The notes beneath the pieces are model-generated. The model did no database searches and was not told where the DNA came from. It worked only from the letters and a program-made list of their open reading frames with translations. Made by a program: the position numbers and the translations under genes. This document shows, one piece after another, positions 16,891 to 25,379 of a DNA stretch of 64,000 nt. Source of the stretch: Spirochaetota bacterium (GTDB lineage Bacteria; Spirochaetota; Spirochaetia; Treponematales; UBA12059); contig JAKLDN010000008.1 of NCBI GenBank assembly GCA_022703505.1, forward strand, positions 94,422 to 158,421, read 5' to 3'. The first letter of the stretch is position 1. Each line of letters starts with the position of its first letter.

Positions 16891-17856
16891 TTATTCCGAC
16901 AGCCCCGCCGCCTTGAGGAGCTCCGCCGGCTTGGCGCGCTCCGCCTCCGGAAGGGCCGCCAGCAGGGCCGCCGCGGCCTTGGAATCCGAGAACTTGGCGT
17001 CTAGCGCCTTCCGCAGCGCCTCCATACCGGCCTCCCGATCCCCGGCCACCACCAGCCGAATTCGGGCCAGCCGGAACCAGGCTTCCCCGTCCGCCGGGTC
17101 CGCCTGGGCCAGGGCCGCCCAGTCCTCCTGGGCCCGGGCGAATAGCTCCCGGGCTTCCCGAAGCTCCGCGCGGGCGCGCAGGACTTCCCGGTCCCCGGGC
17201 TTCCGGGACAGGTAGGCCGAGAGCAGGGTCAGGGCGTCCTCCTCGGCAGAAGCCGCGGCCGCGGCCGTGGAAGTGATCGCGGGCGCGGACTCCTCCCCCG
17301 GGGCGGGGGATTCCCCGGAGCCCCGGGTCCCGGAGACGCGGCGGGCCTCCAGCAGGGCCAGCCGACGGAGGACTCCGTCGTCGGCGGGGTTGACGGCATA
17401 CAACTCCCGCAGGATCACCAAGGCCTCCCCGTCCCGGCCCGCCCGTTCCAGGAGCAGGGCCAGGTTCCGGAGGGTGCCCGCGTCCCGGGGGTTCAGCTCC
17501 GCCGCCCGCCGGTACGCGGCCAGGGCGGCCTCGTCGTCCCCGGACTTGTTAAGCACATAGGCCCTGAAAGCGATGAGGCGCACGTTGTCGGGGTCGTCGG
17601 AGCGCAGCCGCTCCAGGACCTCCAGGGCCCGGGGATAGGCGCCCGCCTCCGCCAGGGCCCGGGCCAGGTTGTAGGAGGCCGCGACCAGGCTCCGGTCGTA
17701 GGCCAGGGCCCTCTCGTAGGCGGCCCCGGCCTTGTCCCACTTCTCCATGGCCAGCCAAGCGTTCCCGATCTCGTAGTATTCCAGGGCGATCCGGGGCGCC
17801 TGGGCGGTGGCGCAGGAGGAAAGGAGGGCGGCCAAAGCCGCGGCCGCGGCGAGCAC
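16891..17856 (-). CDS. TPR-repeat lipoprotein
   Basis: The 321-residue product starts with a hydrophobic segment ending in a lipobox (LLSSCA), so it is predicted to be a lipid-anchored envelope protein. About three to four TPR units follow (for example YYEIGNAWLAMEKWDKAGAA, NLARALAEAGAYPRALEVLE and AYRRAAELNPRDAG), then a Ser/Ala-rich linker near residue 190 and another TPR-like region. The start is a GTG with no good upstream alternative, which leaves an unusually short, uncharged signal n-region. It follows upp by 32 bases and probably shares its operon. Its partner is unknown. Confidence 0.75.
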   Translation of the reverse strand: MLAAAAALAALLSSCATAQAPRIALEYYEIGNAWLAMEKWDKAGAAYERALAYDRSLVAASYNLARALAEAGAYPRALEVLERLRSDDPDNVRLIAFRAYVLNKSGDDEAALAAYRRAAELNPRDAGTLRNLALLLERAGRDGEALVILRELYAVNPADDGVLRRLALLEARRVSGTRGSGESPAPGEESAPAITSTAAAAASAEEDALTLLSAYLSRKPGDREVLRARAELREARELFARAQEDWAALAQADPADGEAWFRLARIRLVVAGDREAGMEALRKALDAKFSDSKAAAALLAALPEAERAKPAELLKAAGLSE

Positions 17857-17888
17857 GGCGCGTACGGCCGCCCGGGCCCCGCCCTTCC

Positions 17889-18953
17889 CTATCGCCGTAG
17901 CACCATCTCCTCGATCGTCCGGATCTGGGAGCGGTAGAGGTTCGCGATGTTCGAGCCGTAATCCGCGATCAGCTGGAGCATATCCCGGGGCCGCTCGTGC
18001 TCGTCCACCCCGTTCACCCGGTCCCCCGCGTCCCCCAGGCCGGGCATGATGTAGGCCATCTCGTTCAGGACCGGGTCCATCCAGAGGGTGTAGACCGTGG
18101 CCTCGGGGATGGCCCGCACGACCCTCAGGGCGCCCTTCAGGGCGGAGATCACGTTGAAGACCTTGATGCTCCGGGGCTTCACCCCTAGGTCCAGGAGGTA
18201 CTTCACGACCGTCACCAGGCTCCCCCCCGTGGCGTTCATGGGGTCCGCGAACAACAGGTCCTTACCGTCCATGTCCTCGGTGCGGAAATAGGAGCGGTCC
18301 AGGTCCAGGACGTACTCCATGTTGTTCTCCACCTTGGTGTCGTCCCGGCTGATCTTGAACAGGGCGAAGGGGGTCACGTATCCGGAGGAGGAGTATTCCT
18401 GGATCTCCTTGGACAGGATCATGGAGGGCAGGAGGGCCCCTCTCAGCATGACGCACATCACGGTGTTTTCGATCCGGTCGTCGATATTCGGGATCTTGTG
18501 GACCGCGTAGTTCTGGACCGGAACCGTGACCGGCGTGGACACGATCAGGTGGTTCTTGTTCTCGCTCCGGGCGCCGCCGAAGGCGAGGTTGAACAAGAGC
18601 TCGTAGGCCCGCTGGATGTAGTAGACGAACTCGAAGCGCTGGGTCCGGGCGTCCCGGAGTTTGGCGATCAGCCGGCTGGCCTCCCCGTGGTTCTCCGAGG
18701 GGGTCACGAAGGAATAGACCTGGGCCCGGGGTTCAGCCTTGCAGAGTTCCTGCATCGCCCCGCCCATCCGGTTGTAGAGGTCGATGAGGACCTTCTCCTC
18801 CCGCCGGCGCTCGTCCGCGCCCTTGGCGTGGGAGAGGATGTTGAAGCTCACCATGGCCTGCCGGTAGAGGACGTCCAGCTGGCCCAGGAATTTCTGGTCC
18901 CCCTCGGTCAGGTAACCGTCCAGGTCCTGGGCCTTGAGGATGACGCGGTTCAT
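17889..18953 (-). CDS. upp: Uracil phosphoribosyltransferase with long N-terminal extension
   Basis: The C-terminal half is a clear UPRTase: [17 protein letters not shown] is the PRPP-binding loop and [20 protein letters not shown] the uracil-binding signature. At 354 residues the protein is about 140 longer than the usual enzyme. The extra N-terminal region ([20 protein letters not shown] onwards) is helical and unrecognised. The reaction is uracil + PRPP to UMP + PPi. The ATG overlaps the pduL stop by 4 bases. The frame is open far upstream, but that part is the shadow of pduL and the next genes. Confidence 0.85.
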   Translation of the reverse strand: MNRVILKAQDLDGYLTEGDQKFLGQLDVLYRQAMVSFNILSHAKGADERRREEKVLIDLYNRMGGAMQELCKAEPRAQVYSFVTPSENHGEASRLIAKLRDARTQRFEFVYYIQRAYELLFNLAFGGARSENKNHLIVSTPVTVPVQNYAVHKIPNIDDRIENTVMCVMLRGALLPSMILSKEIQEYSSSGYVTPFALFKISRDDTKVENNMEYVLDLDRSYFRTEDMDGKDLLFADPMNATGGSLVTVVKYLLDLGVKPRSIKVFNVISALKGALRVVRAIPEATVYTLWMDPVLNEMAYIMPGLGDAGDRVNGVDEHERPRDMLQLIADYGSNIANLYRSQIRTIEEMVLRR

Positions 18954-19528
18954 AGGACCACTTCGCCTTGGGCTCCGTTCCCGATCCCCACGGCGTTGCC
19001 CTCGTCGAAGTCCAGGTGGCACTCCAGGGCGTAGGCGGCGTTCACCCGGCACACCACGTTGTCGAAGGTGGCCCCCCGGTCCCCGCCGGCGTGGAGCTTG
19101 ACGATTTGCTTGTCCTTGACCCCGAAACGCTCGGCGCTGGCCGGATCGAAGTGGATGTGCCGCTTGGCGATGATGAGTCCCTGGGTCTTCCTCACGGAGC
19201 CCGCCGGTCCGACGATCTCGAAGGCGGCGCTCCCGTCCAGCTGGCCGGACTCCCGGCAGGGCAGCTCCCGGAGACCCAGGCGGAAGGCGTCGCTGGCCAT
19301 GACCTCGCACTGGGTTTCCTTGCGTTCGGGCCCCAGGATGCGGACACCCTCGAAGGAACCCTTGGGTCCCTTGATGGTCACCGTTTCCTCGCAGGCGAAC
19401 TGCCCGGGCTGTAGGAGGTCCTTCATCTTGGTCAGCTGGTGGCCCTTGCCGAAGAGGATTTCGACGTCCTCCCGGCACATGTGGACGTGGCGGTTGGACA
19501 GGTTGATGAGCACCTTGTTCTCGGGCAT
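18950..19528 (-). CDS. pduL: PduL-type phosphate acyltransferase (phosphotransacetylase/phosphotransacylase)
   Basis: The 192-residue protein has the two beta-barrel PTAC repeats of PduL, with zinc-binding histidines in [19 protein letters not shown] and [19 protein letters not shown]. It interconverts acyl-CoA and acyl-phosphate and probably serves as the acetate-forming phosphotransacetylase of fermentation. There is no N-terminal encapsulation peptide and no microcompartment gene nearby, so it should be cytosolic. The ATG at 19528 follows an AGGAGG site 6 bases upstream. An in-frame extension further upstream would run into the promoter. Confidence 0.9.
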   Translation of the reverse strand: MPENKVLINLSNRHVHMCREDVEILFGKGHQLTKMKDLLQPGQFACEETVTIKGPKGSFEGVRILGPERKETQCEVMASDAFRLGLRELPCRESGQLDGSAAFEIVGPAGSVRKTQGLIIAKRHIHFDPASAERFGVKDKQIVKLHAGGDRGATFDNVVCRVNAAYALECHLDFDEGNAVGIGNGAQGEVVL

Positions 19529-19595
19529 GGGAGTCCTCCTGGAACGCGGCCCCGGCCTCGGCCGCGGCGTACGTTGATGATTGTAGTGTCGTTCC

Positions 19596-19624
19596 AGAGT
19601 AAACGCGAACGGATCGGAGGTCAA
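19596..19624 (-). promoter_or_regulatory. Promoter of the pduL-upp-TPR-membrane protein operon
   Basis: On the minus strand TTGACC (19624-19619) and TACTCT (19601-19596) are exactly 17 bases apart. They lie 60-95 bases upstream of the pduL start. Confidence 0.55.
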
Positions 19625-19639
19625 GCCGATTCGGGGCGC

Positions 19640-20173
19640 CTACCGCTCCCGGAGCTCCCTGCCCAGGAGCTCCGCGACGGCCCCCGCCTGGTTCCGGACC
19701 GCTTCCGCCCGTCGGGGCGGGTCCGCCCGCACGGCCAGGTCCCGCCGTCCGTCCAGGACGAGGCCCCAGGCTGCCCAGCCCCTGCCCCCCTTGCCCACCA
19801 GCCGAGGATACAGGGAGCGGAGGTCGTCCGCCCGGGACGCGAAATCCTCCGCGGTGGGGCGGTCCACGGTCTCCACGAACACGGCCTCGACCTCCTCCCA
19901 GTCCAGGTCGAAGGACCGGGGAAAGGGCAGGATCCCGAAGCGCCTCCGAATGATCCGCCGCGCGGAATCCAGGATCCAGCTGTCCTCGGAGAGGGCGGCC
20001 AGCAGGCACACCGCGGTCCCGGCCAGCCAGAAGGGGTCGCCGGATCCCAGGGAGCCCAGGGCGAAGGCCGCCGCGAAGGCGGCCTGGGCCGCACGGACCA
20101 GGGGGTGCACGGCCAGGTCGACGCGGCCCGGGGCCTTCGGGCGCAGGACCAGGGGAGGCGAGAAGGGGCTCAC
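19640..20173 (-). CDS. Small membrane protein of unknown function
   Basis: The 177-residue product has two adjacent hydrophobic segments (about residues 28-64) and then a soluble C-terminal part of about 110 residues that includes [20 protein letters not shown] and a conserved-looking [17 protein letters not shown] do not recognise a family, though the layout resembles short bacterial PH-like membrane proteins. The GTG start overlaps the chemoreceptor stop as GTGA, so it is probably co-translated with that receptor. Confidence 0.6.
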   Translation of the reverse strand: MSPFSPPLVLRPKAPGRVDLAVHPLVRAAQAAFAAAFALGSLGSGDPFWLAGTAVCLLAALSEDSWILDSARRIIRRRFGILPFPRSFDLDWEEVEAVFVETVDRPTAEDFASRADDLRSLYPRLVGKGGRGWAAWGLVLDGRRDLAVRADPPRRAEAVRNQAGAVAELLGRELRER

Positions 20174-21798
20174 GGCCGTTCCCGCCCGGCAAGCTCCTCG
20201 GCCGCCCGGGATGTTCCGAGGACGGCGAGTCCTTTGTCGAAGGCGTCCCGGAGGGCTTCGTCCCCCCGGGACAGGAGGTAGACCACCGAGAGTTCGTGGC
20301 CCGTCTCGAAACAGGCCTTTACGGTCCCGGAAAAATAATTCTCCGACAGGTAGGCGCCCACCAGGCGCTCGGTGATCGCGCAGTCCGCCCGCTCCCAGAT
20401 GACCGCAGCGAAGGCTTCCAGGTCGTTCGCGGTGGTCACGACCTCGCAGCCTGTCCCCCGCAGGCAGTCCACCACGTAGGAGCCCTCCTGGGCCGCCACC
20501 CGCCGGCCCGAGAGGTCCGGAAGGCCCCGGAACGAGGCTGTCCGGGATGTGTGGGCGAAGACCGCGGGCCGGAAAACCCCGAAGGGCCGGGTCGGGATCA
20601 CCGGCTTGTCCGCCAGGCCCTGGTTGGGCCAACCCACGTTGGCGACCACCCGGACCTTGCCGGCCAGGAGGTCCGACAGGGCCTCGAAGAACTGGCCGGG
20701 GTGGAACTCCGGAACCAGGCCCGCCGCCTCCAGGGCCCTTCGGGCCGTGTCGATCGCCTTGCCCGCGGACTGGCCGCCCTGGATGTGGACCCACGGCGGA
20801 TAGCTTACGTCGTGGGCTATCGGGATCGTCTCGCCGCAGGCCCGGGAGCCGAAGAGGTCGGCGAAGGAAGTGGCCATGTGGTTGATCTCGGTCTTGACCG
20901 CGCCCGCGGCGGACTGCACGGCCTCGGAAGAGGCTTTCTGCCGTTCCAGGTTCCCCCGAACCAGGGCGGAGTTGTCGTTCAGGAGGCGGGCCGCCTCGGA
21001 CAGGGCCGTCATGGATCGGGCGATGCGTCCGGAGCTCTCCTTCTGCCCCTCCAGGGCCCCTCGGATCGAGCGCATGTTGGAGGCAGCCCCGGCGACCGCG
21101 GAGGCCCCGGAGCCCAACTCGTCCCGGGCGTGGGCCATGCGGCGGGACAGCTCGGCCTTGCCCTGGGCCATGGCGGCAAGACCCTCGTCCGCGGAGCCCA
21201 TGCCCGCCCGGAGGCCCTTGAGCAGGCCCGCTGCGGTGTCCGTCAGGGCCCGGCTCTTGGCCGCCAGGGCCTTGACCTCCGTGGCCACCACCTTGAAGCC
21301 TCGGCCGTGGACTCCCGCCCGGGCGGCCTCGATCGCGGCGTTCAGGGCCAGGAGGTTGGTCAGCTCCGCGATCTCCTCGATGGACTGGAGGGCCTCCTCG
21401 ATGCGGTCCGCGCTCTCGGCGACCCGGCGGAACATAGATATGAAGAGCTCGAACCGGGAATCCATATCCGCCAGGGCCTTGGTCCCGTCCTCCACGGCTC
21501 CCCGGGCGCTGCCCACCGAGGACTCCGCGGCCTCCAGCCGGGCATCCGCCTCCCCCGCCGCCCCGGAGATGCCGGAGATCCCGCCGTTCAGGGACTCCAG
21601 GTCCGCCTCGATCGCCCGTAGGGAATCCAGGTTCTTGGAGTTCGCGGCCAGGCTCTCCTCGAAAAAGTCCGTGGTGAGGTCCGACTCGATGGACAGGGAC
21701 CAGACGTGGTCCGCCAGCACCCGGTACCGGGAGCGGAGTTCCTTGAGGAGCGCGGCCGCCTGGGCCTCTAGGGGCTGCCCTCTGGATTCCTGGGACAT
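20170..21798 (-). CDS. Soluble chemoreceptor (MCP signalling domain) with C-terminal solute-binding (SBP_bac_3-like) domain
   Basis: No signal peptide or transmembrane segment is present. Residues about 60-300 form a coiled-coil methyl-accepting signalling region with the highly conserved hairpin tip ([20 protein letters not shown], then [13 protein letters not shown]). Residues about 315-540 look like a family-3 periplasmic solute-binding protein: [31 protein letters not shown] and [13 protein letters not shown] fit its beta-strand and hinge pattern. The ATG at 21798 follows GGAGGTATCGGC. The sensor therefore appears to be cytoplasmic and C-terminal, the reverse of normal receptors. Confidence 0.78.
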   Translation of the reverse strand: MSQESRGQPLEAQAAALLKELRSRYRVLADHVWSLSIESDLTTDFFEESLAANSKNLDSLRAIEADLESLNGGISGISGAAGEADARLEAAESSVGSARGAVEDGTKALADMDSRFELFISMFRRVAESADRIEEALQSIEEIAELTNLLALNAAIEAARAGVHGRGFKVVATEVKALAAKSRALTDTAAGLLKGLRAGMGSADEGLAAMAQGKAELSRRMAHARDELGSGASAVAGAASNMRSIRGALEGQKESSGRIARSMTALSEAARLLNDNSALVRGNLERQKASSEAVQSAAGAVKTEINHMATSFADLFGSRACGETIPIAHDVSYPPWVHIQGGQSAGKAIDTARRALEAAGLVPEFHPGQFFEALSDLLAGKVRVVANVGWPNQGLADKPVIPTRPFGVFRPAVFAHTSRTASFRGLPDLSGRRVAAQEGSYVVDCLRGTGCEVVTTANDLEAFAAVIWERADCAITERLVGAYLSENYFSGTVKACFETGHELSVVYLLSRGDEALRDAFDKGLAVLGTSRAAEELAGRERP

Positions 21799-21819
21799 GC
21801 CGATACCTCCGCGGGTATG

Positions 21820-21833
21820 GGGGACAGAGCTCG
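21820..21833 (+). repeat. RAYT-zone motif GGGGACAGAGCTCG
   Basis: A copy of the dispersed motif seen beside the RAYT gene, located 22 bases upstream of the chemoreceptor start codon. Confidence 0.55.
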
Positions 21834-21947
21834 TGGATTCCGGACTGCGGCGCAATCCGGAACCGCCTACGATTATTCCATGGTTTTGCGGTATAGGCTA
21901 GGGCTGAATTGACATCCTGGCGGTATTCGTCAAGCTCGAGGTCCGCC

Positions 21948-22598
21948 CTAAACGGAGCCGAAACGTCCGTCCGACAGGAGGGACGCCAAGTCGTAGAGGC
22001 TGGCGATCCGGAGACTGTCGTAGTCCGGATGCCGGTTCCGGTCGTCCAGGAGGACCCCGTTGCCCCCGCACTCCAGGTAGCCCCGGACGTACCGGGGGAG
22101 GTCGTCCACCAGCAGGGTTTCCGACGGCTTGACCCCCAATGAGGAGCAGACCCGGAGGCCCGCGGCCGGATGCGGCTTGCCCTTGAAATGGTTGAAGCGG
22201 ATGTCGAAGACCGCCTGGAAGACGTCCGGGAAGCCGAGCCGCCCGAGGACCCGGTCCGCGTGCTCCCGGGTGGAATTCGTGAACACGACCTTGGGATACG
22301 GCAGGGAACGCAGGAAGTCCCCCAAGGAGGGGTCCGGGTCGATGCACTCCTCTTCGCCCTCGGGATGGACGGCGGCCAGGTAATCCTCGGGATCGTCGAA
22401 CCCGTACTCGGCCATGAGCCACTCCAGGGTGGTTCCGTGCCGGGGCATATCGGCCCGTCTACGGTCCAGGGCTTCCTCCACGGAGAGGTTCAGGAACCGG
22501 GCGGTATACTCGTTCATGCGCCCCACGATCTGGGACTCCATGGGGTTGGAGGAGGGATACAGGGTGTTGTCGAGATCGAAGAGCAGACACCGTATCAT
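21948..22598 (-). CDS. HAD-superfamily hydrolase (pyrimidine 5'-nucleotidase-like)
   Basis: The 216-residue protein has HAD motif I LLFDLDNTLYPSS (nucleophile and acid/base aspartates), motif II VVFTNSTREH, the lysine in FKGKPHP and motif IV LLVDDLPRYVRG. The helical cap inserted after motif I and the NTLYP variant match the pyrimidine 5'-nucleotidase/SDT1-like subgroup, which removes phosphate from small nucleotides. It is a single gene, divergent from the glycosyltransferase. The exact substrate cannot be read from sequence. Confidence 0.82.
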   Translation of the reverse strand: MIRCLLFDLDNTLYPSSNPMESQIVGRMNEYTARFLNLSVEEALDRRRADMPRHGTTLEWLMAEYGFDDPEDYLAAVHPEGEEECIDPDPSLGDFLRSLPYPKVVFTNSTREHADRVLGRLGFPDVFQAVFDIRFNHFKGKPHPAAGLRVCSSLGVKPSETLLVDDLPRYVRGYLECGGNGVLLDDRNRHPDYDSLRIASLYDLASLLSDGRFGSV

Positions 22599-22643
22599 AG
22601 GAAGGATTCATACCATGCAACCGGGCGCGTGAACAACCCAAGC

Positions 22644-22672
22644 TTGACCCGACGCCGGTTTCGGGGGATGAT
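22644..22672 (+). promoter_or_regulatory. Candidate promoter of the glycosyltransferase gene
   Basis: TTGACC (22644-22649) and GATGAT (22667-22672) are 17 bases apart, 22 bases before the ATG. Confidence 0.4.
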
Positions 22673-22693
22673 GGGCCGCCAGGGAGGACCGGG

Positions 22694-23821
22694 ATGCAGC
22701 GCATACTTTATCTGTACCTGAACACCGGCGGCGGCCACATCTCCGGCGCCCGGGCCCTCAAGGCGGGGATGGAGAACCTCTTTCCCGGCCGGGCCGAGGG
22801 CCATCTCCTGCACGGCTACCCGCCCCGGCTGGTCCTGGACCGCCTGGTGATGGAGCAGGGCTATTCCCTGGCGATCAACCACTTCATGCCCGGCTACCTT
22901 TTGGTCTACAAGCTCGCGGAGCTCCGTCCCCTCATCACCCTGTCCCAGGAGACCACGGCCCAGGCCTGCGCGGGCTATATCGCCTCCCACATCCGAAGGC
23001 TGGGGATCACCAAGGTCGTCTGCCTGCACTTCATCCTGGAGAAGGCCGCCCGGGACGCGATCCGGCAGGTGGACCCCGCCATGCCCCTGGTCACGGTGGT
23101 CATGGACCCCTTCTCGGTCCCCCCCATCTGGTTCGGAGTGAAGGACCAGGAGTTCTGCGTCTTCTCCGAGCGGGCCCGCAGGTCCGCCCTGGACGAGGGC
23201 GTCGCTCCGGAGCGGGTCCGGGTCTTCCCCCTGATGCTCCGGAAGGAGTTCGAGCGTCCCCGGCCCCCGGGGGAGATCCCGGAGCTGAAGAGGCGGTACG
23301 GCTTCGACCCCGACCGCCCCCTCCTGCTCCTGGCCGGGGGCGGGGACGGGCTGCCCCGCTCGGACCGTATCGTCCGGGAGGCCCTGAAGGACGGATTCGA
23401 GGGGCAGATCGCCGTGGTCTGCGGCAAGAACATGCTCCTGCGGCGCCGGCTCCGGGACCTGCGCTCCCGGCTGGGCGCTCGGGACCTAAAAATCTACGGC
23501 TTCGTGGACTTCATGGCGGACCTCATGGCCATGGCGGACTGCGTGGTCACCAAGGCGGGGCCCGCGACGGTCATGGAGACCCTGGCCCTCCGCAAGCCCC
23601 TGATCCTCTCCTGCTACGTCCGGAACCAGGAAAAAGGCAACGTGCAGTTCGTCACCTCGAACAAGGTGGGATGGTACCTGACGGAGCCCTCCGACATCGT
23701 GGGCAAGACCCGGGAGATCTTCGGCAAGCCTGAACTACGCAGGGAGTTGGAGGGGCGGATCGCGGGGCTCGGGATCCGGAACGGCCTTTCCGACCTGGCC
23801 CGGCACATCTTCGAGCTGTGA
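22694..23821 (+). CDS. MGDG-synthase-like/GT28 glycosyltransferase
   Basis: The 375-residue protein starts with the glycine-rich acceptor motif of the MGDG synthase/UgtP type (ILYLYLNTGGGHISGARALK). Its C-terminal half is GT28-like: LLLAGGGDGL, an FVDFMADLMAMADCVVTKAG donor-site segment, and the PATVMETLALRKPLIL loop. Such enzymes transfer a sugar from a nucleotide donor to diacylglycerol, making membrane glycolipid. It is peripheral and lacks transmembrane helices. Glycolipid synthesis is inferred from the family. The start follows GGGAGGACCGGG. Confidence 0.8.
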   Translation: MQRILYLYLNTGGGHISGARALKAGMENLFPGRAEGHLLHGYPPRLVLDRLVMEQGYSLAINHFMPGYLLVYKLAELRPLITLSQETTAQACAGYIASHIRRLGITKVVCLHFILEKAARDAIRQVDPAMPLVTVVMDPFSVPPIWFGVKDQEFCVFSERARRSALDEGVAPERVRVFPLMLRKEFERPRPPGEIPELKRRYGFDPDRPLLLLAGGGDGLPRSDRIVREALKDGFEGQIAVVCGKNMLLRRRLRDLRSRLGARDLKIYGFVDFMADLMAMADCVVTKAGPATVMETLALRKPLILSCYVRNQEKGNVQFVTSNKVGWYLTEPSDIVGKTREIFGKPELRRELEGRIAGLGIRNGLSDLARHIFEL

Positions 23822-23902
23822 TCGGACTTCCCCTTTGAACGAAGAATCGTTATGTTGGAATCGTCCGAATTCCATAGAAATCCTCATACACCGGAGCAAT
23901 CT

Positions 23903-24406
23903 ATGAACCGATCGAAATTCTGTATCCCGGCCCTCTTCATCCTGGCCCTAGCCTCCGCGCCCGCCTTCGGGGCCCCGGAGAAGAAGCTGGACGTGGACCT
24001 GTCTCCCTCCAACTGGGCCCTGGGGATTTTCCTGGGGGAGCCCACGGGCATCACCGTCCAGCTCGACGTGGGGGCGACCCAGGCCCTGGAGGTCAAGGCC
24101 GCCTGGAACTTCGTGGCCGCCGGCCAGAACGAGGGGGGCAACGTCACCCTCCAGGGGAACTACGTCCTCTGGTTCCCGGGGCTCCTGGTCTTCGACGGCC
24201 ACGACATCCCCCCCTTCGCGGGAATCGGCGTCGAAGCCCGGTTCGGGACCGACTTCCTCCTGGGGCTCCATATCCCCTTCGGAGTGCGGTACCGGTTCCG
24301 GGAAGTCCCGATCGAGCTGGCCCTGGAGCTGGGGGCGGGCATGTCCCTGATCCCCTCGACGAGCTTCATGGGGTCCGGAGGTCTGGCCATCCGCTGGATG
24401 CTGTAG
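23903..24406 (+). CDS. Exported outer-membrane-type protein of unknown function
   Basis: The 167-residue product has a signal peptide (MNRSKFCIPALFILALASAPAFG), then amphipathic beta-strand-like segments ending in a hydrophobic residue (GLAIRWML). This is consistent with a small beta-barrel, but there is no recognised family. The ATG at 23903 is preferred over an in-frame ATG at 23852 because only the inner one begins directly with the signal peptide and follows a GGAG site. It is 15 bases before the rhomboid gene. Confidence 0.6.
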   Translation: MNRSKFCIPALFILALASAPAFGAPEKKLDVDLSPSNWALGIFLGEPTGITVQLDVGATQALEVKAAWNFVAAGQNEGGNVTLQGNYVLWFPGLLVFDGHDIPPFAGIGVEARFGTDFLLGLHIPFGVRYRFREVPIELALELGAGMSLIPSTSFMGSGGLAIRWML

Positions 24407-24421
24407 GGGCGGGTCCGGGCG

Positions 24422-25204
24422 ATGATTCCCGTAGGGGACGACAACTCCCGCAACCGCCGGACACCGGTCGTGACACGGCTCCTCCTGGCCTTGAACATAG
24501 CGGCCTTCATCCTGCTCCAGCAGTGCGGGACCGACCCGAACATCCCCCGGTCCCTGGGAGCCGTGCCCCAGGAATTGATCCAGGGCCGGGACATCCGGAC
24601 CGCGGACCAGGTGATCCGTTCCCCGACGACGGGCCGGTCCTATCGGGTGCCGGGCCTGCTGGAAACCCCGGTCTGGATCTACCTTACGGTGCTGACCGCC
24701 ATGTTCCTGCACGGGAGCACGGGACACATCCTGGGCAACCTGCTGTACCTGGGGATCTTCGGGGACAACGTCGAGAACCGGATGGGACCGATGAGGTTCC
24801 TGCTCTTTTACCTGATCATGGGGGCCGCCGCGACGGCGGCCCAGGTCCTGGCCTCGATGGTCACCGGACAAGGCCTCCTGACCCCCATGATCGGGGCTTC
24901 CGGCGCGATCTCCGGGGTCATGGGGGCGTACCTGGTCCTCTTTCCCCGCAACAGGGTCTACATCCTTACCTTCGGCTTCTACCCCATGCCCGTGAGCGCC
25001 TGGTTCGCCCTGGGTATCTGGTTCCTCATGCAGCTGGTCAGCGCCTCCGCCGCGGGTCCCGCGGGCAGCGGAGTCGCCTACGCCGCGCACATCGGCGGCT
25101 TCGCGGCCGGGTGGCTGTGGGCCCGGATCTTCGAGGCCGGGGACTCCCGCCGCAGAGGACGGGGCGGCCGGGACGGGGACATAACCTGGAGGATCGTGGA
25201 CTAG
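24422..25204 (+). CDS. Rhomboid-family intramembrane serine protease
   Basis: The 260-residue membrane protein shows the rhomboid catalytic pair: serine in MIGASGAISGVMGAYL and histidine in YAAHIGGFAAGWLWA. MFLHGSTGHILGNLLYLGIFG is the conserved helix-2 H/N region and GDNVENRMGPMRFLLFYL the L1-to-helix-3 stretch. It cleaves membrane proteins within the bilayer. Six transmembrane segments are expected. The substrate is unknown. The gene closely follows the small outer-membrane-type gene. Confidence 0.9.
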   Translation: MIPVGDDNSRNRRTPVVTRLLLALNIAAFILLQQCGTDPNIPRSLGAVPQELIQGRDIRTADQVIRSPTTGRSYRVPGLLETPVWIYLTVLTAMFLHGSTGHILGNLLYLGIFGDNVENRMGPMRFLLFYLIMGAAATAAQVLASMVTGQGLLTPMIGASGAISGVMGAYLVLFPRNRVYILTFGFYPMPVSAWFALGIWFLMQLVSASAAGPAGSGVAYAAHIGGFAAGWLWARIFEAGDSRRRGRGGRDGDITWRIVD

Positions 25205-25379
25205 GGGGGACGTGCTTCCCTCGCGAAGGATAAACGGCTATACTGCCCGCCGGCTAAACATGGTTCGGTCAAGGGTCTTGGGGCGGCGCCGACGGGCGGC
25301 CCTGGACGCCGGATCGGCGGCGCATCCGCCGGGACCGAAAAGCGAGCGTGGGCGCACAGGCGCGAAGCGGCGAAACGGT

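Noticed and set aside
17889..20192. A 767-residue fusion of upp with upstream sequence
   Set aside because: Only the last 354 codons look like protein. The rest overlaps pduL and the 177-residue gene in another frame.
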